Positions 8,084 through 17,965 of a DNA stretch of 64,000 nt are shown here, piece by piece. The translations under genes and the position numbers were made by a program. Each line of letters opens with the position of its first letter. Within the stretch, counting starts at the first letter, position 1. The stretch comes from Gilliamella sp. wkB7 (lineage in GTDB: Bacteria > Pseudomonadota > Gammaproteobacteria > Enterobacterales > Orbaceae): contig NZ_CM004509.1 in the NCBI RefSeq assembly GCF_001693435.1, positions 2,728,001 through 2,792,000 on the forward strand. The letters run 5' to 3'. A model generated the notes under the pieces. It did no database searches. It saw only the letters and a program-made list of their open reading frames with translations, and was not told where the DNA came from.

Positions 8084-9310
8084 TTACTCTTGGTAAGCTA
8101 ATTTATAAAGCGCATAGGTTAACGCTTTGATACCTTCGACTAAATCTTCAGTTTTGGTATCTTCGGCCGTATTGTGGCTAATGCCTTTGATACTTGGTAC
8201 AAACAGCATGGCGGTAGGTACTCGTGGCGCAAAAATTTGTGAATCATGACCTGCACCGCTGTGCATTACACGATAGCTGAGCTTTTCTTCTTTGCAAATG
8301 TCTTCTAACATATGGATTAGTTTGTCGTTCATTGGAATGGGATCTTCATCCATCCAGCGATTTATTTCAATTTCAAGCCCTAGCTCTTTGGCAATACGCA
8401 CCATATCGGCTTCGATTTCTTCAGTAAATCCAACTAATTCGGATTTATTGGTATGGCGACAATCCATGGTAAATAGCACTTCACCTGGTACAACGTTAAC
8501 CACATTAGGTTTTGGCTCTACATGACCAAAAGTAAGTACGAGTGGATCACCTTTTTTTAGTGCTTTATTAATGGATTCATGACATATACGACTAAAGGCA
8601 TACACCGCATCTTTACGATATCCCATTGGTGTAGTGCCTGCATGGTTGGCTTCTCCAATCAGTCTGATGTTATAACGGCGTTGACCGACAATACTGGTCA
8701 CAACTCCAATGCTTTTTTGTTCTTTTTCAAGTACGCCGCCTTGCTCTATATGAATTTCTAGAAAAGCTTTGATATCGCTGCGTGCAGGTTGTGAACTGAA
8801 TTGAAATCCGCAGGCTTGCATGGCATCAACAAATTTGATGCCTTCCGAATCAGTGATATTTTCAACATCCTTTTTGTTTGCAATCGCAAAAACATTTTTA
8901 CTACCCCAAAATACATATGGAAAACGACTGCCTTCTTCTTCAGCCATTGAGATAATCTCAAGAGTACGAAGAGGTTGACCATAGTTTTCTTTTAGGTATT
9001 GCATGGCAAGTAAGGCGGCAATAATACCGAGTTGCCCATCCAACTTTCCACCATTGACAACTGTATCAACATGCGAACCTGACATAATGATCTGATCTTT
9101 ATATTTACTACCTTCAAAGCGACCATATAAATTGCCAACATCATCAAAATAGCTTTGCATACCGATATTGGTCATGCGTTCTTTCAATGCATTTTGTGCT
9201 GCTAGCCATTGAGGCGTATAAAGTAAACGCGTGGTTCCACCTTGTTCTAGTCCCCCAAAACTCGATATCCATTCCACTGCGTTTGCCACATCATCATATA
9301 AGATTTTCAT
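8084..9310 (-). CDS. allC: Allantoate amidohydrolase
   Basis: An M20-family metallohydrolase very like E. coli AllC. Metal-ligand segments are visible: SGSHVDTV, GGKLDGQLG, EEEGSRFPY and, near the C-terminus, MHSGAGHDSQIFAPRVP; the bridging region HIEQGGVLE is also present. It converts allantoate to ureidoglycine with release of CO2 and ammonia. I place the start at 9310 (MKILYDD, 408 residues) rather than the ATG two codons earlier, because the AGGT ribosome site is only two bases from the first ATG but well spaced from the second. It is the first gene of the minus-strand operon. Confidence 0.95.
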   Translation of the reverse strand: MKILYDDVANAVEWISSFGGLEQGGTTRLLYTPQWLAAQNALKERMTNIGMQSYFDDVGNLYGRFEGSKYKDQIIMSGSHVDTVVNGGKLDGQLGIIAALLAMQYLKENYGQPLRTLEIISMAEEEGSRFPYVFWGSKNVFAIANKKDVENITDSEGIKFVDAMQACGFQFSSQPARSDIKAFLEIHIEQGGVLEKEQKSIGVVTSIVGQRRYNIRLIGEANHAGTTPMGYRKDAVYAFSRICHESINKALKKGDPLVLTFGHVEPKPNVVNVVPGEVLFTMDCRHTNKSELVGFTEEIEADMVRIAKELGLEIEINRWMDEDPIPMNDKLIHMLEDICKEEKLSYRVMHSGAGHDSQIFAPRVPTAMLFVPSIKGISHNTAEDTKTEDLVEGIKALTYALYKLAYQE

Positions 9311-9316
9311 AAGCAT

Positions 9317-9721
9317 CTACCTGTTTTTAATCTTTCTATTCTTAAGAATTATTCTGGTTATGTTTGCTAAGTAACATACTATTAATAGCAAATAATAATG
9401 TGATCAAACACTCTTTTTTAGTTTTATAAAATTTAATTAAATTAATAAGTTACTATTATAAAAAATTTTTTAATAATCAGGTATCATTATGATTTTTATT
9501 TAAATTTTTTCTAATAATAAGTTATTGAATTGTGACATCTAACCTATTTATTCGCAGTTTTTTTCGTAATATATAAATAGCGTGTGATTTTAAATTTGAT
9601 AGATAAAGGTATAACGATTTATCGACTTATAGTAAATACCATTTGTAATCGATATCTATCATTTTAGATTTATTGCATATTTAAAAATAAATAACTACTA
9701 AATAATTGAGAGGCAATTCTC
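9317..9721. promoter_or_regulatory. Divergent promoter region of the allantoate cluster
   Basis: About 400 bp of AT-rich DNA between the outward-facing allC and fdrA genes. It must hold promoters for both arms and probably the binding sites of the LysR activator encoded downstream. I see several partial TGTGA half sites but no convincing full CRP or LysR site. The fdrA ribosome site GAGAGG lies at its right edge. Confidence 0.6.
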
Positions 9722-11389
9722 ATGATTCAATCTTTCATAAAAAAAGGGAGCTTTCAAGATTCAGTCAGTTTAATGTTAATTTCAAAAAAACTGAGTAATC
9801 TTGATGAAGTTGATGAGGTTTCTGTCATGATGGGGACTCCAGCCAATAAATCCTTGCTTACGGCAACGGGTTTTTGGAGTGATAAGTTTAATGATGCAAC
9901 ACCCAATGATATTTGCGTTGCTATTAAAACGAATAACGATTCAATTAATGTTGTGGATTTAATCAGTACACAGCTTGAAGATGCTTTAAAAAATATCGCC
10001 CAGCAACAACAAGGTGGTAGTAAATTACTTAAAGCAAGGCGTTATGCTAGCGCGACCCAAAAATTACCTGATGCTAATTTAGTTTTGATATCGATTGCTG
10101 GTGAATACGCAGCAGAACTTGCCGAACAAGCCATAGATGATAATAAAAATGTCATGATATTTTCAGATAATGTGCCTGTGAATGATGAAATTCGCCTAAA
10201 AACTAAGGCTTCGAGTAAAGATTTGATTGTGATGGGGCCTGATTGTGGTACGGCTATTATTGCTGGAGCACCGCTAGCTTTTGCAAATGTAATTCCTAAG
10301 GGGAATATTGGTGTAATTGGTGCATCGGGTACAGGTATTCAAGAAGTCATCTCACAAATTGCTTTATTAAACCAAGGTATTACACAAGCTATTGGTTTGG
10401 GCGGGCGCGATTTATCACAAGAGGTAGGGGGAATAAGTGCTCTGACTGCATTAAAGATGCTCGCTGCAGATGAGCAAAGTCAAGTCATTACTTTTATTTC
10501 AAAACCACCTGCTGAAAGTGTGCGAGAAAAAGTTATTAATGCCATGAAGCTGATTAATAAGCCAATTGTGGCACTGTTTTTAGGATCAACTATCGACAAA
10601 GTACAAGATGAGAATATCTATTTTGCCAAAACATTAGATCAGGCAGCACGTTTAGCTTGTTTGCTAGCCAAAGTAGAAGTGGCAGCACGCGCATTACCAA
10701 AAGTAACCAAGCAAACGATTTCAGGACTGTATACTGGTGGAACTTTAGCGTCAGAAGCCGCGATGTTACTTGCTCAGGAGTTGCATTTATCAATCAATGA
10801 AGATCATGATAAAGGCATAATGCTTGACGAAAATGGTCATAAAATTATTGATCTTGGTGATGATTTTTATACTGTTGGTCGTCCTCATCCAATGATCGAC
10901 CCCTCAATTCGTGAACAAGAAATTAGTAAGTTAGGGGCACAAAAGACAGTTGGCGTAGTATTACTCGATTTGGTGATTGGTTATGGTGCTAATCCTAATC
11001 CTGCTGAATCAATTATTGCCGGTTATAAAGCGGCCTGCGCACAACGTTCAAGCGATAATCCATTAATCGCTATTGCAACAGTAACCGGCTCACAGCAAGA
11101 TCCACAATGCCGTAGCCAACAAATAACTGCCTTAACTGAAAATAACATTGTGGTAATGGATAATTTGCCAGAAGCGGTATTATTAGCTAAAAAATTAATT
11201 ACGCCAACAAAATCAACGGGTTCACTTAAATCATATCCATTGCTTAATCATATAAGTGTAATCAATGCTGGACTGCGCAGTTTTGCGGAAGATCTTCAAT
11301 CATCCAATGTGTCTGTTGTGCATTATCAATGGGCACCAATAGCTGGCGGAAATCAAAAATTAGCGGCTATTTTAAAAAAATTAAATTAA
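9722..11389 (+). CDS. fdrA: FdrA, acyl-CoA synthetase-like subunit of oxamate carbamoyltransferase
   Basis: A 555-residue protein, the same length as E. coli FdrA and alike throughout (opening with FIKKGSFQDSVSLMLISKKL). Residues about 110-290 resemble the CoA-binding and ligase part of succinyl-CoA synthetase alpha subunits (VMGPDCGTAI, GNIGVIGASGTG). GLYTGGTLASEAAMLL and DDFYTVGRPHPMIDP follow in the second half. FdrA, YlbE and YlbF have been reported to form the oxamate carbamoyltransferase (AllF, AllG, AllH) that splits oxalurate into oxamate and carbamoyl phosphate. That role fits here, with all three genes in order and carbamate kinase in the opposite arm. First gene of the plus-strand operon. 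Confidence 0.93.
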   Translation: MIQSFIKKGSFQDSVSLMLISKKLSNLDEVDEVSVMMGTPANKSLLTATGFWSDKFNDATPNDICVAIKTNNDSINVVDLISTQLEDALKNIAQQQQGGSKLLKARRYASATQKLPDANLVLISIAGEYAAELAEQAIDDNKNVMIFSDNVPVNDEIRLKTKASSKDLIVMGPDCGTAIIAGAPLAFANVIPKGNIGVIGASGTGIQEVISQIALLNQGITQAIGLGGRDLSQEVGGISALTALKMLAADEQSQVITFISKPPAESVREKVINAMKLINKPIVALFLGSTIDKVQDENIYFAKTLDQAARLACLLAKVEVAARALPKVTKQTISGLYTGGTLASEAAMLLAQELHLSINEDHDKGIMLDENGHKIIDLGDDFYTVGRPHPMIDPSIREQEISKLGAQKTVGVVLLDLVIGYGANPNPAESIIAGYKAACAQRSSDNPLIAIATVTGSQQDPQCRSQQITALTENNIVVMDNLPEAVLLAKKLITPTKSTGSLKSYPLLNHISVINAGLRSFAEDLQSSNVSVVHYQWAPIAGGNQKLAAILKKLN

Positions 11390-11402
11390 GAGGTTTTGAC
11401 GT

Positions 11403-12659
11403 ATGAATAGAGCAATTAATGAAGCAAACCAAGCCATTATTGAGCGAATTAGAGCCGCTAGACCACATTGGATTGGGGTAGTTGCTGCAAAAGAAGCTGT
11501 ACCGACTTTAGCACAAGGTTATAAATTATTACATGCAGGTCCTCCCATTTCTTGGCAAGATATGACTGGTCCAATGCAGGGGGCTTGCATTGGTGCATGT
11601 TTGTTTGAAAATTGGGCAAGCGATGAAAAACCCGCTTTAGATTTACTAGCAAATGGTAAGGTTGAATTCATTCCATGTCACAGCGTTAATGCAGTTGGAC
11701 CAATGGGAGGGATAACTTCGGCAAATATGCCAATGTTGGTTGTCGAAAACATCACTCATGGTAATCGAGCATACTGCAATTTAAACGAAGGTATTGGTAA
11801 AGTCATGCGCTTTGGCGCCTATGGTGAGGAAGTGCTTCATCGTCACCATTGGATGAAAGAGTCCTTAGGACCAGCATTAAATGATGCCCTTAAACTATTT
11901 GAAAATGGTATTGATCTTACAGCGTTAATGGCGCAAGCCATTACTATGGGGGATGAGTTTCACCAACGTAATATTGCAGCTTCAGCTTTATTGCTTAGAA
12001 CCTTGTCACCCAAATTAGCTCTACTTGATCGCAATAAAACAGAAATGGCGAAAATTTTTGACTTTTTAAGTGTCACTGATCAGTTCTTTTTAAACCTAGC
12101 GATGGCGTATTGTAAATCGGTTATGGACAGTGCAGCACAAATTCAAGAAGGTACTATTGTTACTGTTATGACACGTAATGGTAAAGATTTTGGTATTAAA
12201 GTGAGTGGGTTAGGTGATGAATGGTTTACGGCCCCAGTTAACACTCCGCAAGGACTATTTTTCACGGGTTATTCACAAAACGAAGCCAATCCAGATATCG
12301 GTGATAGTGCGATTACTGAAACCTTTGGGATCGGTGGTGCTGCCATGGTAGCTGCGCCTGGAGTAACTCGCTTCGTTGGTGCTGGTGGCGCGGATGTTGC
12401 ATATGAAGTATCTGAAGAGATGAGTGAAATCTACCTCGACCATAATATGCTGTTACAAATTCCATCTTGGAACTTCCAAGGATGCTGTTTGGGGCTTGAT
12501 GTTCGCCGTGTTGTTGAAACGGGGATCACTCCTTTGATTAATACGGGTATTGCCCACAAACAGGCTGGTGTGGGTCAAATTGGTGCAGGAACGGTACGTG
12601 CTCCATTAGCCTGTTTTGAAAAAGCACTTGAGGCATTAGCTAAAAAACTTAAAGTTTAA
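11403..12659 (+). CDS. ylbE: YlbE/DUF1116 family, oxamate carbamoyltransferase subunit
   Basis: A 418-residue DUF1116-family protein of the same size as E. coli YlbE. It contains PMGGITSANMPMLVVEN, CNLNEGIGKVMRFGAYG and, near the C-terminus, PSWNFQGCCLGLDVRRVVET. It starts 13 bp after fdrA, a spacing that implies co-translation. In E. coli this subunit (AllG) works with FdrA and YlbF in oxalurate phosphorolysis. Biochemical assignment to the subunit level is from the literature as I remember it; the family membership is clear from the sequence. Confidence 0.92.
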   Translation: MNRAINEANQAIIERIRAARPHWIGVVAAKEAVPTLAQGYKLLHAGPPISWQDMTGPMQGACIGACLFENWASDEKPALDLLANGKVEFIPCHSVNAVGPMGGITSANMPMLVVENITHGNRAYCNLNEGIGKVMRFGAYGEEVLHRHHWMKESLGPALNDALKLFENGIDLTALMAQAITMGDEFHQRNIAASALLLRTLSPKLALLDRNKTEMAKIFDFLSVTDQFFLNLAMAYCKSVMDSAAQIQEGTIVTVMTRNGKDFGIKVSGLGDEWFTAPVNTPQGLFFTGYSQNEANPDIGDSAITETFGIGGAAMVAAPGVTRFVGAGGADVAYEVSEEMSEIYLDHNMLLQIPSWNFQGCCLGLDVRRVVETGITPLINTGIAHKQAGVGQIGAGTVRAPLACFEKALEALAKKLKV

Positions 12660-12662
12660 TTT

Positions 12663-13619
12663 ATGAAATGTAGTTATGCAGAAAATAAATTATTAACAAA
12701 AGCGATAAGTACTTCACTTACAGCAACATCATTCACTGCCGATGCGGATCGGCAGTATAGCCTGTTATCACCCCAAAATGACTTACAACAAATTAAACCC
12801 TTAATTATTAGTGCTCATGCACCAAATGTAAAAAGCGGATTATCGTTATTTAGTTTGCATGAACATTCCATTAATTTAATTAATCATCAGCAACAATTGC
12901 TCACTTTACATCGTTATGGCAGTGGTTTATCACCTATGGGCTGGGTTCTAAAGACTAATGATTTTGATGTAATAAAATCTAGGCTAGCTAATGATCATTT
13001 AACCATAACACAACAGATTAATGGTGATTTAAAAATGGGTGATGTTCTGTTAAGTTATAACACACATATCTGCAATATGACGCTAAAATGCAGATCACAC
13101 ACCCAATTAGATAAAACCGCGATTAAGCAACGATTCATGCAGATAGATTATCCAACGGGTTTATTTGGTTTTCTTAAAGAAAATATTGTTGATAAACCCG
13201 CGCCAGATCTGGTGATTTTGTGTGATGGGTTGAATCGGTTAATGTTGGGACAACATGCGGATATCACTCAATTTATTGGTTTAGGTCCCGGCTTAACGCC
13301 TAGCTTTGATGATATTATTGTTGGGATGATTGCGGTACTGGTCAGTGATCATCGTTTTAAGCCCAAAATACAACAATTAAAAACAGCAATGCAGGCTTTA
13401 CCATTAGAGACGTTGACAACAACAATTAGTGCTACGTTTTTAAAATATGCGTTACAAGGTCAATTTTCATTATCTGTTTTGAATGTCATTGAACGGCTTA
13501 AACAACATAAGTATGACCATTGTGCTATTCATAATCTTTTAAATTATGGACACACATCGGGAGCCGATCTTTTATTGGGGATTTGGTTGGGTATTGATCG
13601 TTTTGTTATAAAGGACTGA
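12663..13619 (+). CDS. ylbF: YlbF/DUF2877 family, oxamate carbamoyltransferase subunit
   Basis: A 318-residue DUF2877-family protein. The hallmark region is LGPGLTPSFDDIIVGMIAVL near residue 215, and the C-terminal GHTSGADLLLGIWLG is also typical. It starts 3 bp after ylbE and ends 3 bp before allS, so the four genes are tightly packed. It is the third component (AllH) of the oxamate carbamoyltransferase. It is more diverged from the E. coli protein than FdrA or YlbE appear to be, especially in the first 150 residues. Confidence 0.88.
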   Translation: MKCSYAENKLLTKAISTSLTATSFTADADRQYSLLSPQNDLQQIKPLIISAHAPNVKSGLSLFSLHEHSINLINHQQQLLTLHRYGSGLSPMGWVLKTNDFDVIKSRLANDHLTITQQINGDLKMGDVLLSYNTHICNMTLKCRSHTQLDKTAIKQRFMQIDYPTGLFGFLKENIVDKPAPDLVILCDGLNRLMLGQHADITQFIGLGPGLTPSFDDIIVGMIAVLVSDHRFKPKIQQLKTAMQALPLETLTTTISATFLKYALQGQFSLSVLNVIERLKQHKYDHCAIHNLLNYGHTSGADLLLGIWLGIDRFVIKD

Positions 13620-13622
13620 ATA

Positions 13623-14546
13623 ATGTTAGATACAGAAACTATGCGGACTTTCACAAAAGTTGCTGAGTGTAAAAGCTTTTCCAAAGCAGCCAAACTGTTA
13701 TTTAAAACACCCGCTGCCATTAGCTATCGCATCAAATCATTGGAAACCGATCTTAATACTCAATTGTTTCAACGCACAACACGTACTGTATCGTTAACGC
13801 TTGCCGGTCAACATCTTTATGAGCATTGTAGCCAATGGCTACTTTGGTTAACCACCATGCCGGAAGAACTGCATCAAATCCGTGATGGCGTTGAACGCAA
13901 AATCAATCTGACCATTAATAATTTGCTCTATGATGTTGATGCTGTCACTGATCTGTTGAGTTATTTGCAAGAAAAATTTCCATTTACTAATTTTACATTT
14001 AATCGGCAGGTATATATGGGCGTTTGGGATTCGTTATTGCATGGAGAATGTCATCTTGCTATTGGCGCAACAGGAACGGAGTCATTGGATAATATGATTA
14101 ATATTTTTCCATTAGGTGAAATTAATTGGGTTTTTGTCGCCGCAAAAAATCATCCTATTACTCATTTAGAAGGACCGTTATCGAACGAAACGTTACGCAA
14201 ATATCCTGCAATTAATATAGAAGATACATCAGTTCATATGAATAAACGCGTAGCATGGTTACTGCCAAGCCAATCCGAAATTATTGTGCCTAATGTTACA
14301 ACCAAATTATCGTGTCATTTAAAAGGGCTGGGGATAGGTTTTTTACCGCGTTCAGTTTGTCAAAAGTATTTGGATTCGGGTGATTTAATTGAATGCCAAG
14401 TGATTAATGAACGTAAACCATCGCCGTTATCCTTAGCATGGAAAAAGTCTCATATGGGAAAAGTGATGAGTGAAATTATTAATTTATTTAAGTTTCACCA
14501 TCCATTAGCCACTAGTTTTTTAAAAAATATTGATATAAAAAGATAA
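13623..14546 (+). CDS. allS: LysR-family activator of the allantoin genes
   Basis: A 307-residue LysR regulator: an N-terminal winged helix-turn-helix (about residues 5-62, TFTKVAECKSFSKAAKLL) followed by an effector-binding domain. It resembles E. coli AllS through distinctive stretches such as the DGVERKINLTINNLLYD region, RQVYMGVWDSLLHGE and GLGIGFLPRSVCQKYL. AllS activates the allD operon during anaerobic growth on allantoin. Here it is embedded in the operon it probably controls, 3 bp after ylbF, which suggests positive feedback. No AllR repressor is seen in the window. Confidence 0.92.
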   Translation: MLDTETMRTFTKVAECKSFSKAAKLLFKTPAAISYRIKSLETDLNTQLFQRTTRTVSLTLAGQHLYEHCSQWLLWLTTMPEELHQIRDGVERKINLTINNLLYDVDAVTDLLSYLQEKFPFTNFTFNRQVYMGVWDSLLHGECHLAIGATGTESLDNMINIFPLGEINWVFVAAKNHPITHLEGPLSNETLRKYPAINIEDTSVHMNKRVAWLLPSQSEIIVPNVTTKLSCHLKGLGIGFLPRSVCQKYLDSGDLIECQVINERKPSPLSLAWKKSHMGKVMSEIINLFKFHHPLATSFLKNIDIKR

Positions 14547-14610
14547 ATAATTCATCACAACTAAACGTGATTGTTAACAAATAAACAAGAAATAACTAAA
14601 GGAAAATCAC

Positions 14611-15843
14611 ATGTTAGATTTAGATAAATATGATCAAATTAATCCGCCAGCACGATTATTGATGGGACCGGGTCCAATTAATGCTGATCCACGTGTAACG
14701 CGAGCAATGGCTGCACCTTTAATTGGTCAATTCGATCCTGTTATGACTGATTATATGAACCAAACGATGGCGCTTTATCGTGACATTTTTAAAACCAAAA
14801 ATGAACAAACTTTTGTTATTGATGGTACAGCCAGAGCGGGGATTGAAGCCGTTCTTGTGTCTACAATTCGCCCTGGTGATAAAGTATTGGTGCCAATATT
14901 TGGTCGATTTGGTTTATTACTTTGTGAAATCGCTCACCGCTGCCGAGCTGATGTGCATACTATCGAAGTACCATGGGGTGAAATATTCGATCCTAATGTA
15001 ATTGAAGATGCCATTAAAAAAATTAAGCCACGTTTGCTACTTTGTGTACAAGGTGATACATCAACTACATTACTTCAACCATTAGATAAAATTGGTGAAA
15101 TTTGTCGTAGGCATGGTGTACTGTCTTACGTAGATGCAACCGCTTCAATTGTCGGTAACGTTTTAGAAGTCGATAAATGGCAACTTGATGGGGTATCTGT
15201 TAGTTTGCAAAAATGTTTGAGTGGACCTCCGGGTGTGGCTCCTTTAACGTTAAGTCCAAAAATGGTTGAAATTATCCAATCACGCAAATGTGTTGAACTT
15301 GGTATTCGAGCTGAAGGCGATAGTAGTGGTAGTGATGAAATGATTTATTCCAACTATTTCGATATTGATATGATCATTCGTTATTGGGGATCAGAACGAA
15401 TTAACCATCATACTGAAGCTACTTCTATGCTTTATGCTGCTAGAGAGTGTGCTCGCATTGTATTACAAGAAGGGTTGGATAATGTTATAGAACGTCACCG
15501 TATTAATGGTGCGGCCATGGTGGCTGGTTTACAAGCAATGGGACTTGAATTGTTTGGCGATATTAACCATAAAATGAATAATGTGGTTGGGGTGATACGT
15601 CCAGAACATATTAACGATCAAGAAGTGCGTAACTTAATGCTTAATGATTTTGGTATTGAAATTGGTGCGTCTTTTGGTCCTCTTAAAGGTAATGTTTGGC
15701 GTATTGGCACCATGGGGTATAACGCTAGAAAACCGTGTGTTTTACAAACATTAACCGCATTTGAAGCGGTATTAAATCGTGTTGGTTTCAAAACCATCCA
15801 AGGCGCTGGATTACAAGCTGCTTGGGATATTTATCAAAAGTAA
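14611..15843 (+). CDS. pucG: (S)-ureidoglycine-glyoxylate aminotransferase
   Basis: A 410-residue class V PLP aminotransferase with the alanine-glyoxylate/ureidoglycine-glyoxylate form: PARLLMGPGPINADPRV at the start, TARAGIEAVL for phosphate binding, the VDATASIVG segment, and the PLP lysine in SLQKCLSGPPG (about Lys201). It resembles Bacillus PucG. The reaction transfers the amino group of ureidoglycine to glyoxylate, giving oxalurate and glycine, and so bypasses AllE and AllD. It is last in the plus-strand operon, 64 bp after allS. Another serine or alanine-glyoxylate role is possible, but context favours ureidoglycine. Confidence 0.85.
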   Translation: MLDLDKYDQINPPARLLMGPGPINADPRVTRAMAAPLIGQFDPVMTDYMNQTMALYRDIFKTKNEQTFVIDGTARAGIEAVLVSTIRPGDKVLVPIFGRFGLLLCEIAHRCRADVHTIEVPWGEIFDPNVIEDAIKKIKPRLLLCVQGDTSTTLLQPLDKIGEICRRHGVLSYVDATASIVGNVLEVDKWQLDGVSVSLQKCLSGPPGVAPLTLSPKMVEIIQSRKCVELGIRAEGDSSGSDEMIYSNYFDIDMIIRYWGSERINHHTEATSMLYAARECARIVLQEGLDNVIERHRINGAAMVAGLQAMGLELFGDINHKMNNVVGVIRPEHINDQEVRNLMLNDFGIEIGASFGPLKGNVWRIGTMGYNARKPCVLQTLTAFEAVLNRVGFKTIQGAGLQAAWDIYQK

Positions 15844-16400
15844 AATTGTATTATTGATAATAAACGCTCACTTATTTGAGTTAACCTTACATCCATTGCA
15901 ACCAAAGTGGTGGATGTAAAAATGGTGCAACATATAGCGCAACATAAATCGTTAATGGTCGCAAAATTACATGGCAAAGCATATTGCTTTAAAATATTGA
16001 AAAAACTAGCCCCTTTGGTGTCAGCTTATTAGGGATAATATTATACTTAAGGAAATTAATTGGCTTTATAGCTGACCAATCTGGAGGAAGTTATAATGAA
16101 GTTATAATAATGCGTTTATGTTTATAGTGATATTACTTATCGTATTCGCGATATTAACCTTTTTTATCCGAACAATGAAGCTATAAAAATCAGAGATACT
16201 AACTTTACAAAGTGCTAAGTAAAGTTCTGAGTTTTTATTGTTGAGTTTAAAAAAGATCTCACGCTAAGATTACGTATTACTTTTTAATCATTTAATGCAC
16301 TTCAAAAAGTAAATAATATAATGAAATCTGAATATTAATTTGCATTATTTCCCTCAAAAGTTATTATGGTTTTCACATTTATTTAAAGATAGGAATAACC
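15844..16400. other. Intergenic region with a hairpin and possible gene relics
   Basis: A perfect 9-bp stem (TTACATCCA at 15887-15895 with TGGATGTAA at 15911-15919) may mark the end of the pucG message, though it lacks a T run. Short open stretches near 15922-16030 and 15985-16125 do not make a credible gene and could be decayed coding sequence. A 22-codon hydrophobic frame occurs at 16118-16186. The ribosome site of the next gene is near its right edge. Confidence 0.5.
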
Positions 16401-17177
16401 ATGATTAAGTCTTGTTTTTCGTTAATTTTATCCACTTTTTTATTACTCACTAGTCATTTTAGTTATGCTGATAAAGATATAACTTATGTAGTCGGTGCGG
16501 GTGGTACATATCGTCCGTTTGAATATGAAAATACTCAGCGCCAATTAGAGGGGTTTGATATAGATATCATCCAAGCAATTGCTGATGTAGAAAATTTTAA
16601 TATCAAATTGATTAATACACCTTGGGACAGTATTTTTGCCAGTTTGAACAATGGTGAACGAGACATTATTATTTCAGGTATTACTATTACCGATAAACGC
16701 AAAAAATCGGTAGATTTCTCGTTCCCTTACTTTCCTGCTGAACAAGTTGTTGTAACGCAAGCACAGTCGAGTATTACTTCATTGGAAGATTTAAAAACCA
16801 AAACAGTAGGCGTTGTAAATGGTAGTACAGCAGATGTGGTTGTTTCAAAAGTTTTAGGAATGAATAGCAAAGCGATAAAGCGTTTTGATAATACGCCGCT
16901 TTTATTACAAGATCTTTACGAAGAAGGGATTGATGCTGCGGTTAGTGATGTTGGAGTCGTTAAGTTCTATATTAAAATGCATCCAGGAAAAGATTTCAAT
17001 CTAATTGCTGATCAAAATTTCGAGCCTCAATATTTTGGTATAGCTGTTGCTAAAGGTAATGATAAATTACTTAATAGTATTAACGAAGGACTTAAAAAAA
17101 TTATTGCCAATGGTACTTATGCAACCATTTATGCTAAATGGTTTGATGAAAATGTACCAACTCTACCCATTAATTAA
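16401..17177 (+). CDS. Polar amino acid ABC transporter, periplasmic binding protein
   Basis: A 258-residue family 3 solute-binding protein. A signal peptide of about 23 residues ends at SYA before DKD. The mature protein has the usual start (YRPFEYEN, GFDIDIIQAIAD) and middle (ISGITITDKRKKSVDFSFPY) of the glutamine/arginine/lysine binding family, and ends WFDENVPTLPIN. It would catch an amino acid in the periplasm for the permease and ATPase that follow. The gap to the permease is 26 bp. The ligand cannot be read from the sequence; glutamine-type polar amino acids are the family default. Confidence 0.9.
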   Translation: MIKSCFSLILSTFLLLTSHFSYADKDITYVVGAGGTYRPFEYENTQRQLEGFDIDIIQAIADVENFNIKLINTPWDSIFASLNNGERDIIISGITITDKRKKSVDFSFPYFPAEQVVVTQAQSSITSLEDLKTKTVGVVNGSTADVVVSKVLGMNSKAIKRFDNTPLLLQDLYEEGIDAAVSDVGVVKFYIKMHPGKDFNLIADQNFEPQYFGIAVAKGNDKLLNSINEGLKKIIANGTYATIYAKWFDENVPTLPIN

Positions 17178-17203
17178 TCGACAATTACAGGATCATTTTA
17201 TTT

Positions 17204-17965
17204 ATGCAGTTTAATTGGGAAGTAATTAGTGATTATTTGCCTCTGTTTATTGATGGGGCAATAATGACCATCACCTGTACAATAGTTTGTGTGGTGTTTG
17301 GTACCCTTTGGGGATTAATGTTAGGTCTTGGTCGAGTTGCTGAAGTGAAGCACGGCATTTATAAATATGTTTTATTATTAGTAGTAAAATGGCCAGTTAA
17401 AATTTATGTAAGTGCATTTCGTGGTACACCGTTATTTGTACAAATTATGGTTATGTACTTTGTTATCATGCCATTTCTGTTACATCCTCGAGAGGGTATT
17501 TTAGTCTCTGATTATTTGATCTCACCTGAAACCGCGCGTTTTTTACGAGTGCAATATGGCGCATTTATCTCTTGTGTTTTAGCGATAACTTTAAATGCTG
17601 GAGCTTACATTTCTGAAATCTTTAGAGCAGGCATTCAATCTATTGATAAAGGACAAATGGAAGCAGCACGCTCACTGGGCATGAGTTATGGTAGTACTAT
17701 GCGTAAGGTAATTTTACCACAAGCTTTTCGACGCATGCTTCCACCTTTAGGTAATAATGCAATTGCAATTTTAAAAGATTCTTCATTAGGTTCAGCTATC
17801 GGGTTGATCGATTTAGCTTATGCGGCAAGAACGGCTGGTGCAGCCAATGCTGTCTATACAGAACCTTATTTAGTTATCTCTTTAATTTACTGGTCTATGA
17901 CATTTTTGCTGTCATTACTGGTTAAATATATGGAAAAAAGGTTAGGTAAAAGTGATTCACATTAA
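17204..17965 (+). CDS. Polar amino acid ABC transporter, permease
   Basis: A 253-residue HisM/GlnP-type permease with about five membrane helices. Residues about 60-75 carry [15 protein letters not shown], typical of the family, and the ATPase-contact EAA loop reads [29 protein letters not shown] when joined across about residues 160-188. The end overlaps the ATPase gene by 14 bp, so the two are probably translationally coupled. A longer periplasmic insertion ([19 protein letters not shown]) is present, as in some family members. Confidence 0.9.
   Translation: MQFNWEVISDYLPLFIDGAIMTITCTIVCVVFGTLWGLMLGLGRVAEVKHGIYKYVLLLVVKWPVKIYVSAFRGTPLFVQIMVMYFVIMPFLLHPREGILVSDYLISPETARFLRVQYGAFISCVLAITLNAGAYISEIFRAGIQSIDKGQMEAARSLGMSYGSTMRKVILPQAFRRMLPPLGNNAIAILKDSSLGSAIGLIDLAYAARTAGAANAVYTEPYLVISLIYWSMTFLLSLLVKYMEKRLGKSDSH

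Noticed and set aside
9398..9420. Possible CRP site in the allC-fdrA divergent region
   Set aside because: Only the left half TGTGA is good; the right half does not match.
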